A stretch of 30,973 nucleotides of DNA. Source: CAZQRW01 sp964596115 (lineage in GTDB: Bacteria; Hydrothermota; UBA3072; B12-G15). Location of the stretch: NCBI GenBank assembly GCA_964596115.1, contig CAZQRW010000024.1, forward strand, positions 1 through 30,973. Direction: 5' to 3'. Positions 24,251 through 30,973 of this stretch are shown here, in pieces. The notes under the pieces were generated by a model. That model was given only the letters and a program-made list of their open reading frames with translations, ran no database searches and was not told the origin of the DNA. How positions within the stretch are numbered: the stretch's first letter is position 1; each line of letters opens with the position of its first letter. Position numbers and translations under genes: made by a program.

Positions 24251-25327
24251 ATGGGAATTAATATTAGGGATTTATTGGAAGAAATGGTCAGAAGAAATGC
24301 AAGTGATCTTCACTTAACAGTTGCTGCTCCACCTATGTTTAGAATAGATGGCCAATTGATACCGGGAAATTATGATGTAATAACACCTGAAGATGCAAAA
24401 AGACTTTCCTATAGTGTTCTCAATGACGAACAAAAGAAAAAATTTGAAATGGAAAAGGAACTTGATCTTAGTTTCGGTATACCTGGGCTTTCAAGATTCA
24501 GGGCAAATGTTTTCTTGCAGAGAGGTCAAGTTGCCATGGCAATTAGAACAATACCCTGGAAAATTAGAAGTTTTAAGGAATTAGGACTCCCTCCTATTGC
24601 GAGTGAAATAACCTCAAAACAAAAGGGGTTAATTCTTGTTACCGGTCCAACAGGTAGCGGGAAATCAACTACGCTTGCTGCAATGATCGATAAGATAAGT
24701 GCTGAGCGAAAATGTCACATTGTAACGATCGAGGATCCAATCGAATATTTGTTTAAACACAAAATGGCCATAATTAACCAGAGGCAGGTTGGTTCTGATA
24801 CATTTTCTTTTCAGAAGGCACTAAAATATGTTTTAAGGCAAGATCCAGATGTTGTTATGGTTGGCGAAATGAGGGATCTTGAGACAACAGAAGCAGCTTT
24901 AACAATCGCAGAAACTGGCCATCTAACTTTAGCTACTCTACATACCAACTCAGCCTCGGAATCAATTTCAAGAATTATTGATATTTTCCCAACAAATAGA
25001 CAATCACAGGTAAGAGCACAACTTGCATTTGTTATACTTGCAATTATGACACAATCACTTATACCTAAAATTACTGGTGGAAGGGCATTAGCACTGGAGA
25101 TATTATATGCTACTCCTGGGGTAAAGGCAATGATCAGAGATAACAAAATACATCAAATTTATAGCCACATCCAGGCTGGGCATAAATATGGGATGGTAAC
25201 AATGAATCAATCTTTATATCAACTCTATATGTCAAGGAGCATTTCTCTTGAGGATGCTATCTCCTATTCCAGGAATCCCGAAGAACTTGAAAAAATGATA
25301 GAACAAAAAACTATGGTAATCCGATAG
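24251..25327 (+). CDS. pilT: Pilus retraction ATPase PilT
   Basis: Depolymerises type IV pili, giving twitching motility and DNA uptake in known systems. Seen: 358 residues, starting with the PilT-type 'MVRRNASDLHLTVAAPPMFRIDG', Walker A GPTGSGKSTT, 'TIEDPIEYLF', Walker B 'VVMVGEMRDLETTEAAL', His box 'ETGHLTLATLHT', and the PilT-specific C-terminal region 'MIRDNKIHQIYSHIQ' with 'GMVTMNQSL'. It lacks the MshEN domain and the tetracysteine of the PilB pair, which separates retraction from extension ATPases. GGAGG precedes the ATG by 5 nt. Gaps to the neighbouring genes are about 10 nt. Confidence 0.96.
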   Translation: MGINIRDLLEEMVRRNASDLHLTVAAPPMFRIDGQLIPGNYDVITPEDAKRLSYSVLNDEQKKKFEMEKELDLSFGIPGLSRFRANVFLQRGQVAMAIRTIPWKIRSFKELGLPPIASEITSKQKGLILVTGPTGSGKSTTLAAMIDKISAERKCHIVTIEDPIEYLFKHKMAIINQRQVGSDTFSFQKALKYVLRQDPDVVMVGEMRDLETTEAALTIAETGHLTLATLHTNSASESISRIIDIFPTNRQSQVRAQLAFVILAIMTQSLIPKITGGRALALEILYATPGVKAMIRDNKIHQIYSHIQAGHKYGMVTMNQSLYQLYMSRSISLEDAISYSRNPEELEKMIEQKTMVIR

Positions 25328-25339
25328 GGGGGTGAAAAT

Positions 25340-26554
25340 ATGCCAACTTATATATGGAAAGGTAAGGGTGTTTCTGGAGGGTTGCAGACTGGAGAAATAA
25401 CTGCTAAAAATCCTCAGGAGGTTTACAACCTGCTGAGAGAAAGAAAAATAGTACCAACTTCTGTTAAGCCAAAACCAAAAGAATTAAGCCTTTCTTTTAT
25501 GAAAAAAGGTATCTCAGGTAGAGATCTCGCTATTTTTACAAGACAATTTGCTACAATGATAAATGCTGGACTACCTTTAATAAAATGCCTTGAGATCCAG
25601 GCTGAACAGGTTGAAAAGTCTAATTTCAAATCAATATTAAAAAAAGTCATTGGTGATGTAGAAGGTGGCTCCACGCTGGCAGATGCATTGAAAAAACAGA
25701 AATCTGTTTTTTCTGACCTTTATGTTAGTATGGTCGCAGCTGGCGAACAGGGCGGCGCACTTGATGTCATTTTGGAAAGACTTGCAACTTATCTTGAAAA
25801 AAGTGCAGAGATAATAAGAAAGATCAAAGGTGCAATGATATATCCTGCTATGATTTTTCTTGTTACCTTAGGGGCAGTTGCAATTATGCTGTTATTCGTA
25901 ATACCAGTTTTTGCAGGTATGTATGCTGGCTTTGGGGCTACATTACCCGCCCCTACAAGAATTGTAATGGCATTGAGTAACTTCCTGAAAAAAAATATCA
26001 TATGGATTACAGTATTCCTTATTGCACTTGTTGTTATCATAAGAGCCCTCTATAAAACTGAAAGTGGACACTTTAAAATTGATGCATTCCTTTTGAAAGT
26101 TCCTATTTTTGGTGATCTGCTAAAAAAACAGGCACTTGCAAGGTTTTCAAGAACACTCGCCACTCTTCTTTCTAGTGGTGTAAATATCCTTGATGCACTT
26201 GAGATAACCGCAAAAACAGCAGGAAATAAGGTTATAGAACAAGCAATTCTGCGTTCTCGTCAGAGTATTGCACAGGGTGAATCCATTGCAAATCCTCTGG
26301 CAAAGGAAAAGGCGCTATTTCCTCCAATGGTAGTCCAGATGATCACTATTGGGGAGCAAACAGGTGGATTGGATGATATGTTAAATAAAGTAGCCGACTT
26401 TTATGATGCAGAAGTCGATCAAGCAGTGGAAAATCTGATGTCTGCCATTGAACCTATCGTAATAGTCTTTCTTGGTGTTGTTGTAGCAGGCCTGTTAATG
26501 GCAATGTATCTTCCAATATTTAAGCTTGCCTCGGAATTCATCGGGGGAGGTTAA
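25340..26554 (+). CDS. pilC: Type IV pilus inner-membrane platform protein PilC
   Basis: Polytopic platform on which PilB and PilT act. Seen: 404 residues with an N-terminal cytoplasmic segment ('YIWKGKGVSGGLQTGEI'), a first GspF domain (about 65-190, 'FTRQFATMINAGLPL', 'MVAAGEQGGALDVIL'), membrane helices at about 165-195 and 218-236, a second GspF domain ('FSRTLATLLSSGVNILDAL', 'MITIGEQTGGLDDML') and a last helix at about 370-395. Length is typical. The Shine-Dalgarno is a GGGGGGTG run. The stop codon shares one base with the next start (TAATG). Pilins and the PilMNOPQ alignment and secretin genes are not in the window. Confidence 0.96.
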   Translation: MPTYIWKGKGVSGGLQTGEITAKNPQEVYNLLRERKIVPTSVKPKPKELSLSFMKKGISGRDLAIFTRQFATMINAGLPLIKCLEIQAEQVEKSNFKSILKKVIGDVEGGSTLADALKKQKSVFSDLYVSMVAAGEQGGALDVILERLATYLEKSAEIIRKIKGAMIYPAMIFLVTLGAVAIMLLFVIPVFAGMYAGFGATLPAPTRIVMALSNFLKKNIIWITVFLIALVVIIRALYKTESGHFKIDAFLLKVPIFGDLLKKQALARFSRTLATLLSSGVNILDALEITAKTAGNKVIEQAILRSRQSIAQGESIANPLAKEKALFPPMVVQMITIGEQTGGLDDMLNKVADFYDAEVDQAVENLMSAIEPIVIVFLGVVVAGLLMAMYLPIFKLASEFIGGG

Positions 26555-28056
26555 TGAAGACAAACCAACGGTGGTACATAATACCAAGGCTAATATTCTA
26601 TTTCTCTATTATAACAGTGGAAATCATCCGCCTACAGGGAGAGGGGAGAAGCTTTCTCCCTATTTTTATTTTTGCAGGAATAATTCTACTGGATTCATTA
26701 TATATACTCTTAATAAAAAAATCAATTGGATTAAGGGAATTAATTGCAGAATCCTTTTTTTTAACGTATTTACTTTTTATTACAGGTGGTATCGATAGCC
26801 CTTTCAGCCCATTTTATTTTATTGTTATTCTACTGGCAGCAACTTATCTTTCTGTGCGAAATACATTCCTCATCGCCACTTTTAATACAATTTTATATGG
26901 AATTTTGATATTCGGGAATCTTTTTTTTATACCCCAAAAACTCTTCTTACTCAGGCTTCCGCCTCCCCCATTTGCGGTTGCTTATCTAAAATTTCTAATA
27001 TATTCACTCCTTTTTTACCTGGTGGCAGCTATTTCTGCCTTTATTGCAGAAAGGTTGCAGTCTGAAGTTGAGACACTTAGAATTACCACCGATGATATCA
27101 TCAATTCTATCAATTCTGGAATAATAACTATTGACACAAATGGAAAAGTTGTATTTCTAAATGAGAAATTCTCAGAATTTATAGGCGTAGATATAAAAAA
27201 GGGTGAAAAAATCTGGGATAAACTGGATGACAACTTAAAAAAAGCCATCTTAGAACTTGTTGAAAAGGGAGCAGAAAAAGAAATAAAAATAAATAATCGA
27301 TTTCTTAACTTATCAACTTTTGAATTAAAGGGAGGAAGAAAAGGAAAAGGTATCATAGCAAATGATATCACTGAGAGAAAGGAACTTGAAGAACGGATTA
27401 GATCTTATGATAAAATAGTAACTCTCGGGAAATTCTCTGCTGACATTGCTCATGAAATCAGAAATCCAATTACCTCTATAAAAGGGGCAGCAGAAATTCT
27501 CAGAAACAAAAAAATAAACGACCAAGAGAAAGAAAAATTGTGGGATTATATTTTTGTTGAGAGTGATAGAATTGAAAAAATGGTGCGGGATTTTCTTAAT
27601 TTTGCGAAAAAACTTGAAATCGAGCGTGAAGAGACAAATATAAATCAGTTAATAGAGAACAGTATAAAATCAATAAAATTCCATCCTAAGTTCAACAAAA
27701 ATATAAAAATATCAACAAATGTTGAAAAAAATCTTTATTATTCCCTCGATTCCACCAAAATAAAGGAAGTAATTATCAATCTTCTGGAAAATGCTCTTAT
27801 CGCAGTAAATGAAAATGGAGAAATAGCTATAAACAGCTTTAAAAGGGATGGCAAATTAGTAATAGAGGTTGTAGATAACGGCGAAGGAATCCCAGGGGAG
27901 AATTTGAATAAAATATTTTCTCCTTTTTTTTCCACCCATAAAGAAGGACATGGTTTTGGATTAGCCATTGCAAAAAAAATTGTTGAGCTTCATAATGGGA
28001 AGATTGAGGTACAATCAATCCTAAAAAAAGGGACAACTTTCAGGGTTAAATTATGA
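26554..28056 (+). CDS. pilS: PilS-like membrane sensor histidine kinase
   Basis: Likely sensor of the two-component pair controlling pilus genes. Seen: 500 residues, about six N-terminal membrane helices (to residue about 168), a short coiled linker, a PAS domain (about 175-275, 'INSGIITIDTNGKVVFLNEKF'), a HisKA dimerisation domain with phosphoacceptor His300 in 'FSADIAHEIRNPITS', then a HATPase domain with N box 'NLLENALIA', G1 'VVDNGEGIP' and G2 'GFGLAIAKKIVE'. This multi-helix plus PAS architecture matches PilS of Pseudomonas, where it senses pilin in the membrane. It shares one base with pilC and 4 nt with the regulator gene, so it is part of the pilus operon. The name pilS rests on architecture and context. 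Confidence 0.88.
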   Translation: MKTNQRWYIIPRLIFYFSIITVEIIRLQGEGRSFLPIFIFAGIILLDSLYILLIKKSIGLRELIAESFFLTYLLFITGGIDSPFSPFYFIVILLAATYLSVRNTFLIATFNTILYGILIFGNLFFIPQKLFLLRLPPPPFAVAYLKFLIYSLLFYLVAAISAFIAERLQSEVETLRITTDDIINSINSGIITIDTNGKVVFLNEKFSEFIGVDIKKGEKIWDKLDDNLKKAILELVEKGAEKEIKINNRFLNLSTFELKGGRKGKGIIANDITERKELEERIRSYDKIVTLGKFSADIAHEIRNPITSIKGAAEILRNKKINDQEKEKLWDYIFVESDRIEKMVRDFLNFAKKLEIEREETNINQLIENSIKSIKFHPKFNKNIKISTNVEKNLYYSLDSTKIKEVIINLLENALIAVNENGEIAINSFKRDGKLVIEVVDNGEGIPGENLNKIFSPFFSTHKEGHGFGLAIAKKIVELHNGKIEVQSILKKGTTFRVKL

Positions 28057-29360
28057 ATGAGAAATTGTTGATAGTTGATGACGAAAAACACCTTACAGAG
28101 ATTCTAAAAATAGCATTCGAAAAAGAAGGCTACACTGTTACTATCAGTGACGATGCAAGAGAAGCCCTTGATTTGTTTAATGAAAATGGCTTCGACCTTG
28201 TAATAACAGATATTAAAATGGAGGGGATGAATGGAATTGAACTACTAAAAAAGATCAAAAACGTTGATAAAGATGTATTTGTTATACTTATGACAGCCTT
28301 TTCATCCTTTGAAAGTGCTGTGGAAGCACTGAGAGCCGGTGCAAATGATTATATTGTTAAACCATTTGAAATAGACGAAATTATTTTCAGAGTGAAAAGT
28401 GCATTGAAACATAGAAGGTTTGTAAAAGGAGTTCAAACCTTGAAAAAAGAGAAACTCGCAGAGCTGGAAATAATTGGTAAAAGTCCTCAGATAAAAGAAA
28501 TAAAGAAATTCATTGAAAAGGTTAAAGATATCAATACAACGATACTTATAAGTGGTGAGAGCGGTACAGGAAAAGAATTAATAGCAAGAAAGATACACTA
28601 TTCATCCCCGAGGGTTGGTAGATTTATTCCTGTAAATTGTGCAGCTATACCTGAGAATCTCCTTGAAAGTGAATTATTTGGGTACAAGAAAGGCGCATTC
28701 ACCGGGGCAACTAATAATAAGGAAGGATTGTTCAAGGCTGCAAATGGAGGCACATTATTCCTTGATGAGATCTCAGAACTTCCATTATTACTTCAACCAA
28801 AGCTTTTAAGGGTAATGCAAAATCAGGAATTTGTCCCTCTTGGAGACACAAAGCCAGAAAAGGTTGATGTAAGAATAATCTCTGCTACAAATAAAAACCT
28901 GAATACTTATATAAAAGAAGGTAAATTTAGAGAAGACTTATTTTTCAGATTGAATGTTATTCCTCTTCATATACCACCGCTTAGGGAAAGAAAAGAAGAT
29001 ATTCCATTACTTATCAATTTTTTTCTTGAGAAAATATCTCATAGATTGGGTATGGGTGAAAAAACTTTTTCCAAGGATGCGATGCAAATATTTATGGCAT
29101 ATCCATGGCCCGGGAATGTAAGGGAATTGGAAAATCTTGTAGAAAGAATATATGTGCTTGAGAGTGAAAGGATTATTTATGGTAATATTATTAAAAAATA
29201 TTTCACTCGTCCAACCAAGATTGAATCAACAAATCTCAAAAATCTCGAAAAAGAAATGATAAAAAAAACATTAGAAGAAACAGGGGGTAATAAAAAACTC
29301 ACTGCAAAGATCCTTGGCATTCATCTCTCTACCCTCTACAGAAAATTAAAAAACTTATAA
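28053..29360 (+). CDS. pilR: PilR-like NtrC-family sigma54-dependent response regulator
   Basis: Enhancer-binding activator for sigma54 RNA polymerase. Seen: 435 residues with a receiver domain (phospho-acceptor Asp53 in 'DLVITDIKM', acidic pair in 'IVDDEKH', Lys in 'IVKPFE'), a central AAA+ domain (Walker A 'GESGTGKE' about 168-175, sigma54-contact loop GAFTGA at 214-219, 'GGTLFLDEISELP') and a C-terminal Fis-type helix-turn-helix ('LEETGGNKKLTAKILGIHL'). All catalytic parts look intact. It overlaps the kinase gene by 4 nt, so it is the cognate partner. Target genes, probably pilins, are outside the window. No convincing sigma54 site precedes the pil operon itself, whose promoter is sigma70-like. 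Confidence 0.92.
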   Translation: MNEKLLIVDDEKHLTEILKIAFEKEGYTVTISDDAREALDLFNENGFDLVITDIKMEGMNGIELLKKIKNVDKDVFVILMTAFSSFESAVEALRAGANDYIVKPFEIDEIIFRVKSALKHRRFVKGVQTLKKEKLAELEIIGKSPQIKEIKKFIEKVKDINTTILISGESGTGKELIARKIHYSSPRVGRFIPVNCAAIPENLLESELFGYKKGAFTGATNNKEGLFKAANGGTLFLDEISELPLLLQPKLLRVMQNQEFVPLGDTKPEKVDVRIISATNKNLNTYIKEGKFREDLFFRLNVIPLHIPPLRERKEDIPLLINFFLEKISHRLGMGEKTFSKDAMQIFMAYPWPGNVRELENLVERIYVLESERIIYGNIIKKYFTRPTKIESTNLKNLEKEMIKKTLEETGGNKKLTAKILGIHLSTLYRKLKNL

Positions 29361-29381
29361 CGTGGAAAGGTGCTTGCATTT

Positions 29382-29876
29382 TTAGTATTCGATACCTGGT
29401 CTACCATCTACTCCATTGTGAAAGTAATGTTTCACCTCTTTCATCTCTGTGACAAGGTCAGCCCTTTCTATTACATATTTAGGGGCATTCCTTCCTGTAA
29501 TTATTAATTCGATTTTTGCTCTCTTTATTTCATCAAAGAAAATTACAGGGTCAAATAGTCTTACAAAAAAGACGTAGTTCAACTCATCAAGGATCACTAT
29601 ATCAAAATTGCCTGAGTTTATCGTTTCTAACGCAAAGTGAATACCATTTTCGACAATTTTTTTTATTTTCTCCGGTGGATTTTTAGGGTCAAAAAACCCT
29701 GCACCAAACATATAAACAGGTATCCCAAGTTTGTCTAGAATATAATCCTCTCCCGATTTTTCTGACTTAAGAAAATGTATAACTATAACCTTTTTATTTC
29801 TACCTTTTGCCCGTATTGCGAGCCCTATTGAAGCTGTGGTCTTTCCTTTTCCATCCCCTGTATACACCTGTATCAT
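29382..29876 (-). CDS. cobO: Cob(I)yrinic acid a,c-diamide / cobalamin adenosyltransferase
   Basis: Adds the 5'-deoxyadenosyl group from ATP to cob(I)alamin-type corrinoids (CobO/CobA/BtuR family). Seen: 164 residues with an N-terminal P-loop GDGKGKTT (residues 7-14), 'KVIVIHFLKSEKSGE', 'FDIVILDELNYV', 'ELIITGRNAP', 'ADLVTEMKEVKH' and the family C-terminus 'GRPGIEY'. It is slightly shorter than E. coli BtuR (196), mainly at the N-terminus. The ATG overlaps the upstream gene by 4 nt. No other corrinoid gene is nearby, so a salvage role is as likely as de novo synthesis. It ends 21 nt from the convergent pilR-like gene. Confidence 0.93.
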   Translation of the reverse strand: MIQVYTGDGKGKTTASIGLAIRAKGRNKKVIVIHFLKSEKSGEDYILDKLGIPVYMFGAGFFDPKNPPEKIKKIVENGIHFALETINSGNFDIVILDELNYVFFVRLFDPVIFFDEIKRAKIELIITGRNAPKYVIERADLVTEMKEVKHYFHNGVDGRPGIEY

Positions 29877-30568
29877 TGAACCCTCTCAATATTTGCTGAC
29901 CCTGTAATATGAAATACTTTTCTCCATCTGGATTTAACAAAAAGTTCAGATTTCAAGCTCTCATTTATAATTTTACCCTTAGAAATATTGAAAAATATAT
30001 TGCCATATATCTTTCCTTCCGTATTTCCCTTCGGTGTGACAATGAAAGAAATACTTGCTATCCCTTTTTTTACACTCTCAAGTTCAAATCTACTGGATTG
30101 CTCCTTATCTTCATCTATCCAGGTATCACCAACAGAAATCGGTTCTTGTGGCAATGGAAAATAAATAGTCCCGGGATTGGTTTGTTTGCTATTCGTATTT
30201 ATGGATCTCGTTTTCACGATTTTACCGTTTACAATAGTCTTCAGTATCTTTGTGCCTATCAATTTATCCTTATTTGGTATATCCATTTTTTTCTTATTAA
30301 GTACGACACTCCCAGATACATCTTTAATTCTTGACATTATCACTACCGAATCTGAGGATGCAAAGAGTACCGAATCTATCATTGTTATAGACATCTTCAT
30401 AGTATCCTGGTATTTAGACTTAAGTGAAGAAACCTGCTGAATCTCATTAATGAAATAAATAATTCTTTCACCCGATTTAAAATAATATTCAAATTTATAC
30501 CCCTTGCCTAAAAGAGAAAATGAGATAAAAAGAATGACCAAATAGCGTTTTATATTCATAGATTCCAT
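29873..30568 (-). CDS. Secreted beta-rich protein of unknown function
   Basis: I do not recognise this gene with confidence. Seen: about 231 residues from the ATG at 30568. An N-terminal signal peptide or membrane anchor ('RYLVILFISFSLLGKG', no lipobox Cys) is followed by alternating beta strands with many Ser, Lys and Ile residues, conserved-looking 'FPLPQEPISVGDTW' near residue 135, and a C-terminal strand-rich part. The 'FPLP..PVxVGDTW' turn recalls the broad DUF6263-like group of exported proteins, but that is tentative. I chose ATG 30568 because a promoter ends 6 nt before it; an ATG at 30583 would overlap the -10 box. A third ATG, at 30559, would also leave the signal peptide complete. 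It overlaps cobO by 4 nt and may be cotranscribed with it. Confidence 0.65.
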   Translation of the reverse strand: MESMNIKRYLVILFISFSLLGKGYKFEYYFKSGERIIYFINEIQQVSSLKSKYQDTMKMSITMIDSVLFASSDSVVIMSRIKDVSGSVVLNKKKMDIPNKDKLIGTKILKTIVNGKIVKTRSINTNSKQTNPGTIYFPLPQEPISVGDTWIDEDKEQSSRFELESVKKGIASISFIVTPKGNTEGKIYGNIFFNISKGKIINESLKSELFVKSRWRKVFHITGSANIERVQ

Positions 30569-30574
30569 TTTTTT

Positions 30575-30602
30575 ATAATACATCTAATCTTGTTTTATGC
30601 AA
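30575..30602 (-). promoter_or_regulatory. Promoter of the secreted-protein/cobO pair, apparently leaderless
   Basis: On the minus strand: TTGCAT (30597-30602), 16-nt spacer, TATTAT (30575-30580), then six A residues and ATG at 30568. The spacer length, -10 sequence and 6-nt distance to the ATG are identical to those at 2962-2996. Confidence 0.6.
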
Positions 30603-30615
30603 GTTGTCGATTTCT

Positions 30616-30673
30616 CTCATTAAAAATCAACATGAAATATAATACATTGCCTCATTTAAAAATCAACACGAAA
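30616..30673. repeat. Two near-identical 22-23 bp direct repeats, 35 bp apart
   Basis: Copies at 30616-30637 and 30651-30673 (CTCATTAAAAATCAAC... and CTCATTTAAAAATCAAC...) differ by one indel and one substitution. They lie just upstream of the -35 box of the leftward promoter, so they could be tandem regulator sites or a remnant of an older duplication. Confidence 0.6.
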
Positions 30674-30737
30674 ATAGTAAAATATATGTCTCCAGAAAAG
30701 GAGGTATAAGAAAACGAAGAAGGGATAATGAAGGATG

Positions 30738-30817
30738 AAAGACGAAGAATGAAGAAGGAAGGATGGAGAATGGAGAAAAAAACTTTTCCACTTCTCTACT
30801 TTAGGGGTAAAAATAAC
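30738..30817. repeat. 80-bp direct repeat, copy 1
   Basis: A purine-rich unit (GAAGAATGAAGAAGGAAGG..., then CTTTTCCACTTCT and GGTAAAAATAAC) repeated 156 bp downstream with two mismatches in 80. It is non-coding on inspection; the minus-strand ORF across it is low complexity and repeats with the DNA. Confidence 0.9.
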
Positions 30818-30893
30818 CTCCTCGCCCTTGAAGGGAGGGAAACTTTCCCTCCATCTCTCCCCCTCAACGGGGGAGACTAAGTGGGGGTGAAGA
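30818..30893. repeat. GC-rich palindromic spacer between the direct repeats
   Basis: Contains two strong inverted repeats: GGAGGGAAA-C-TTTCCCTCC (30834-30852) and CTCCCCC-TCAAC-GGGGGAG (30857-30875). The 'CCCCTCAACGGGGGAG' style resembles dispersed intergenic palindromes seen in many uncultured bacteria. It is much richer in G+C than its surroundings. Confidence 0.8.
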
Positions 30894-30973
30894 AAAGACG
30901 AAGAATGAAGAAGGAAGGATGGAGAATGGAGAAAAAAACTTTTCCACTTCTCCACTTTAGAGGTAAAAATAAC
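30894..30973. repeat. 80-bp direct repeat, copy 2 (cut by the window end)
   Basis: 78 of 80 positions match copy 1 at 30738-30817 (differences lie in the CTTCT[C/T]CAC and TTTAG[A/G]GG parts). It runs to the last base of the window, so the unit and the array may continue. Confidence 0.9.

Noticed and set aside
29363..29378. Sigma54-like site TGG-N8-TTGCA just after the pilR-like gene, with GG and GC 10 nt apart
   Set aside because: It points into the antisense of cobO, lacks the CAC part of the consensus and has no gene to drive on that strand; chance is likely. A start-site map would settle it.
30569..30583. ATG at 30583 as start of the secreted-protein gene
   Set aside because: It lies at the upstream edge of the -10 box; ATG 30568 fits the promoter and still leaves a complete signal peptide.
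30656..30955. A 99-codon minus-strand ORF rich in Phe, Ser, Leu and His
   Set aside because: It is a low-complexity translation of the 80-bp repeats and their spacer; the peptide repeats exactly with the DNA and has no ribosome-binding site.

Overview
The window is an AT-rich, gene-dense piece of a bacterial chromosome. I found no phage, transposase, plasmid or CRISPR signature. A large secreted protein with a type IX-style C-terminal sorting domain, mixed use of Shine-Dalgarno and apparently leaderless starts, a CHASE2 adenylate cyclase and a thrS-infC-rpmI-rplT-pheST core cluster point to an uncultured lineage near the FCB superphylum. A WOR-3/Hydrothermae/Stahlbacteria-like candidate phylum is my guess. 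That placement is inference; a marker-gene tree would be needed to fix it.

Layout, left to right. (1) 26-2893, plus strand: a 955-residue secreted beta-propeller/FG-GAP protein with Hydin-type domains and a T9SS tail. (2) 2996-8347, plus: a four-gene operon whose genes overlap by 4 nt each: diguanylate cyclase, DUF4139/MuiA-like protein, HAD hydrolase, CHASE2 adenylate cyclase. (3) 8397-19328, minus: one long housekeeping run headed by tRNA-Val(GAC), then thrS, infC, rpmI, rplT, pheS, pheT, a small coiled-coil gene, zapA, rny, ymdB, folD and xseA. (4) 19385-20587, minus: a class I/II aminotransferase with its own promoter. (5) 20824-29360, plus: a type IV pilus motor operon with two pilB paralogues, pilT, pilC and a PilS/PilR-like two-component pair. 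(6) 29382-30568, minus: cobO and a secreted protein of unknown function. (7) 30569-30973: a repeat-rich non-coding end with two 80-bp direct repeats around GC-rich palindromes.

The parts connect. The left operon can make both c-di-GMP and cAMP. The first PilB carries a well-formed tandem MshEN c-di-GMP-binding motif, while the second PilB has lost both motif arginines. The pil operon promoter contains a perfect 7-4-7 palindrome exactly between -35 and -10, a geometry typical of MerR-type operators. In the core cluster, infC appears to start at an AUA codon behind a strong Shine-Dalgarno, PheT lacks the usual tRNA-binding (B2) domain, and FolD has lost three of four folate-site catalytic residues.

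Three sigma70-like promoters (2962, 20787, and 30602 on the minus strand) end 6-8 nt before an ATG with no room for a Shine-Dalgarno, which suggests leaderless mRNAs. I saw no convincing intrinsic terminator.
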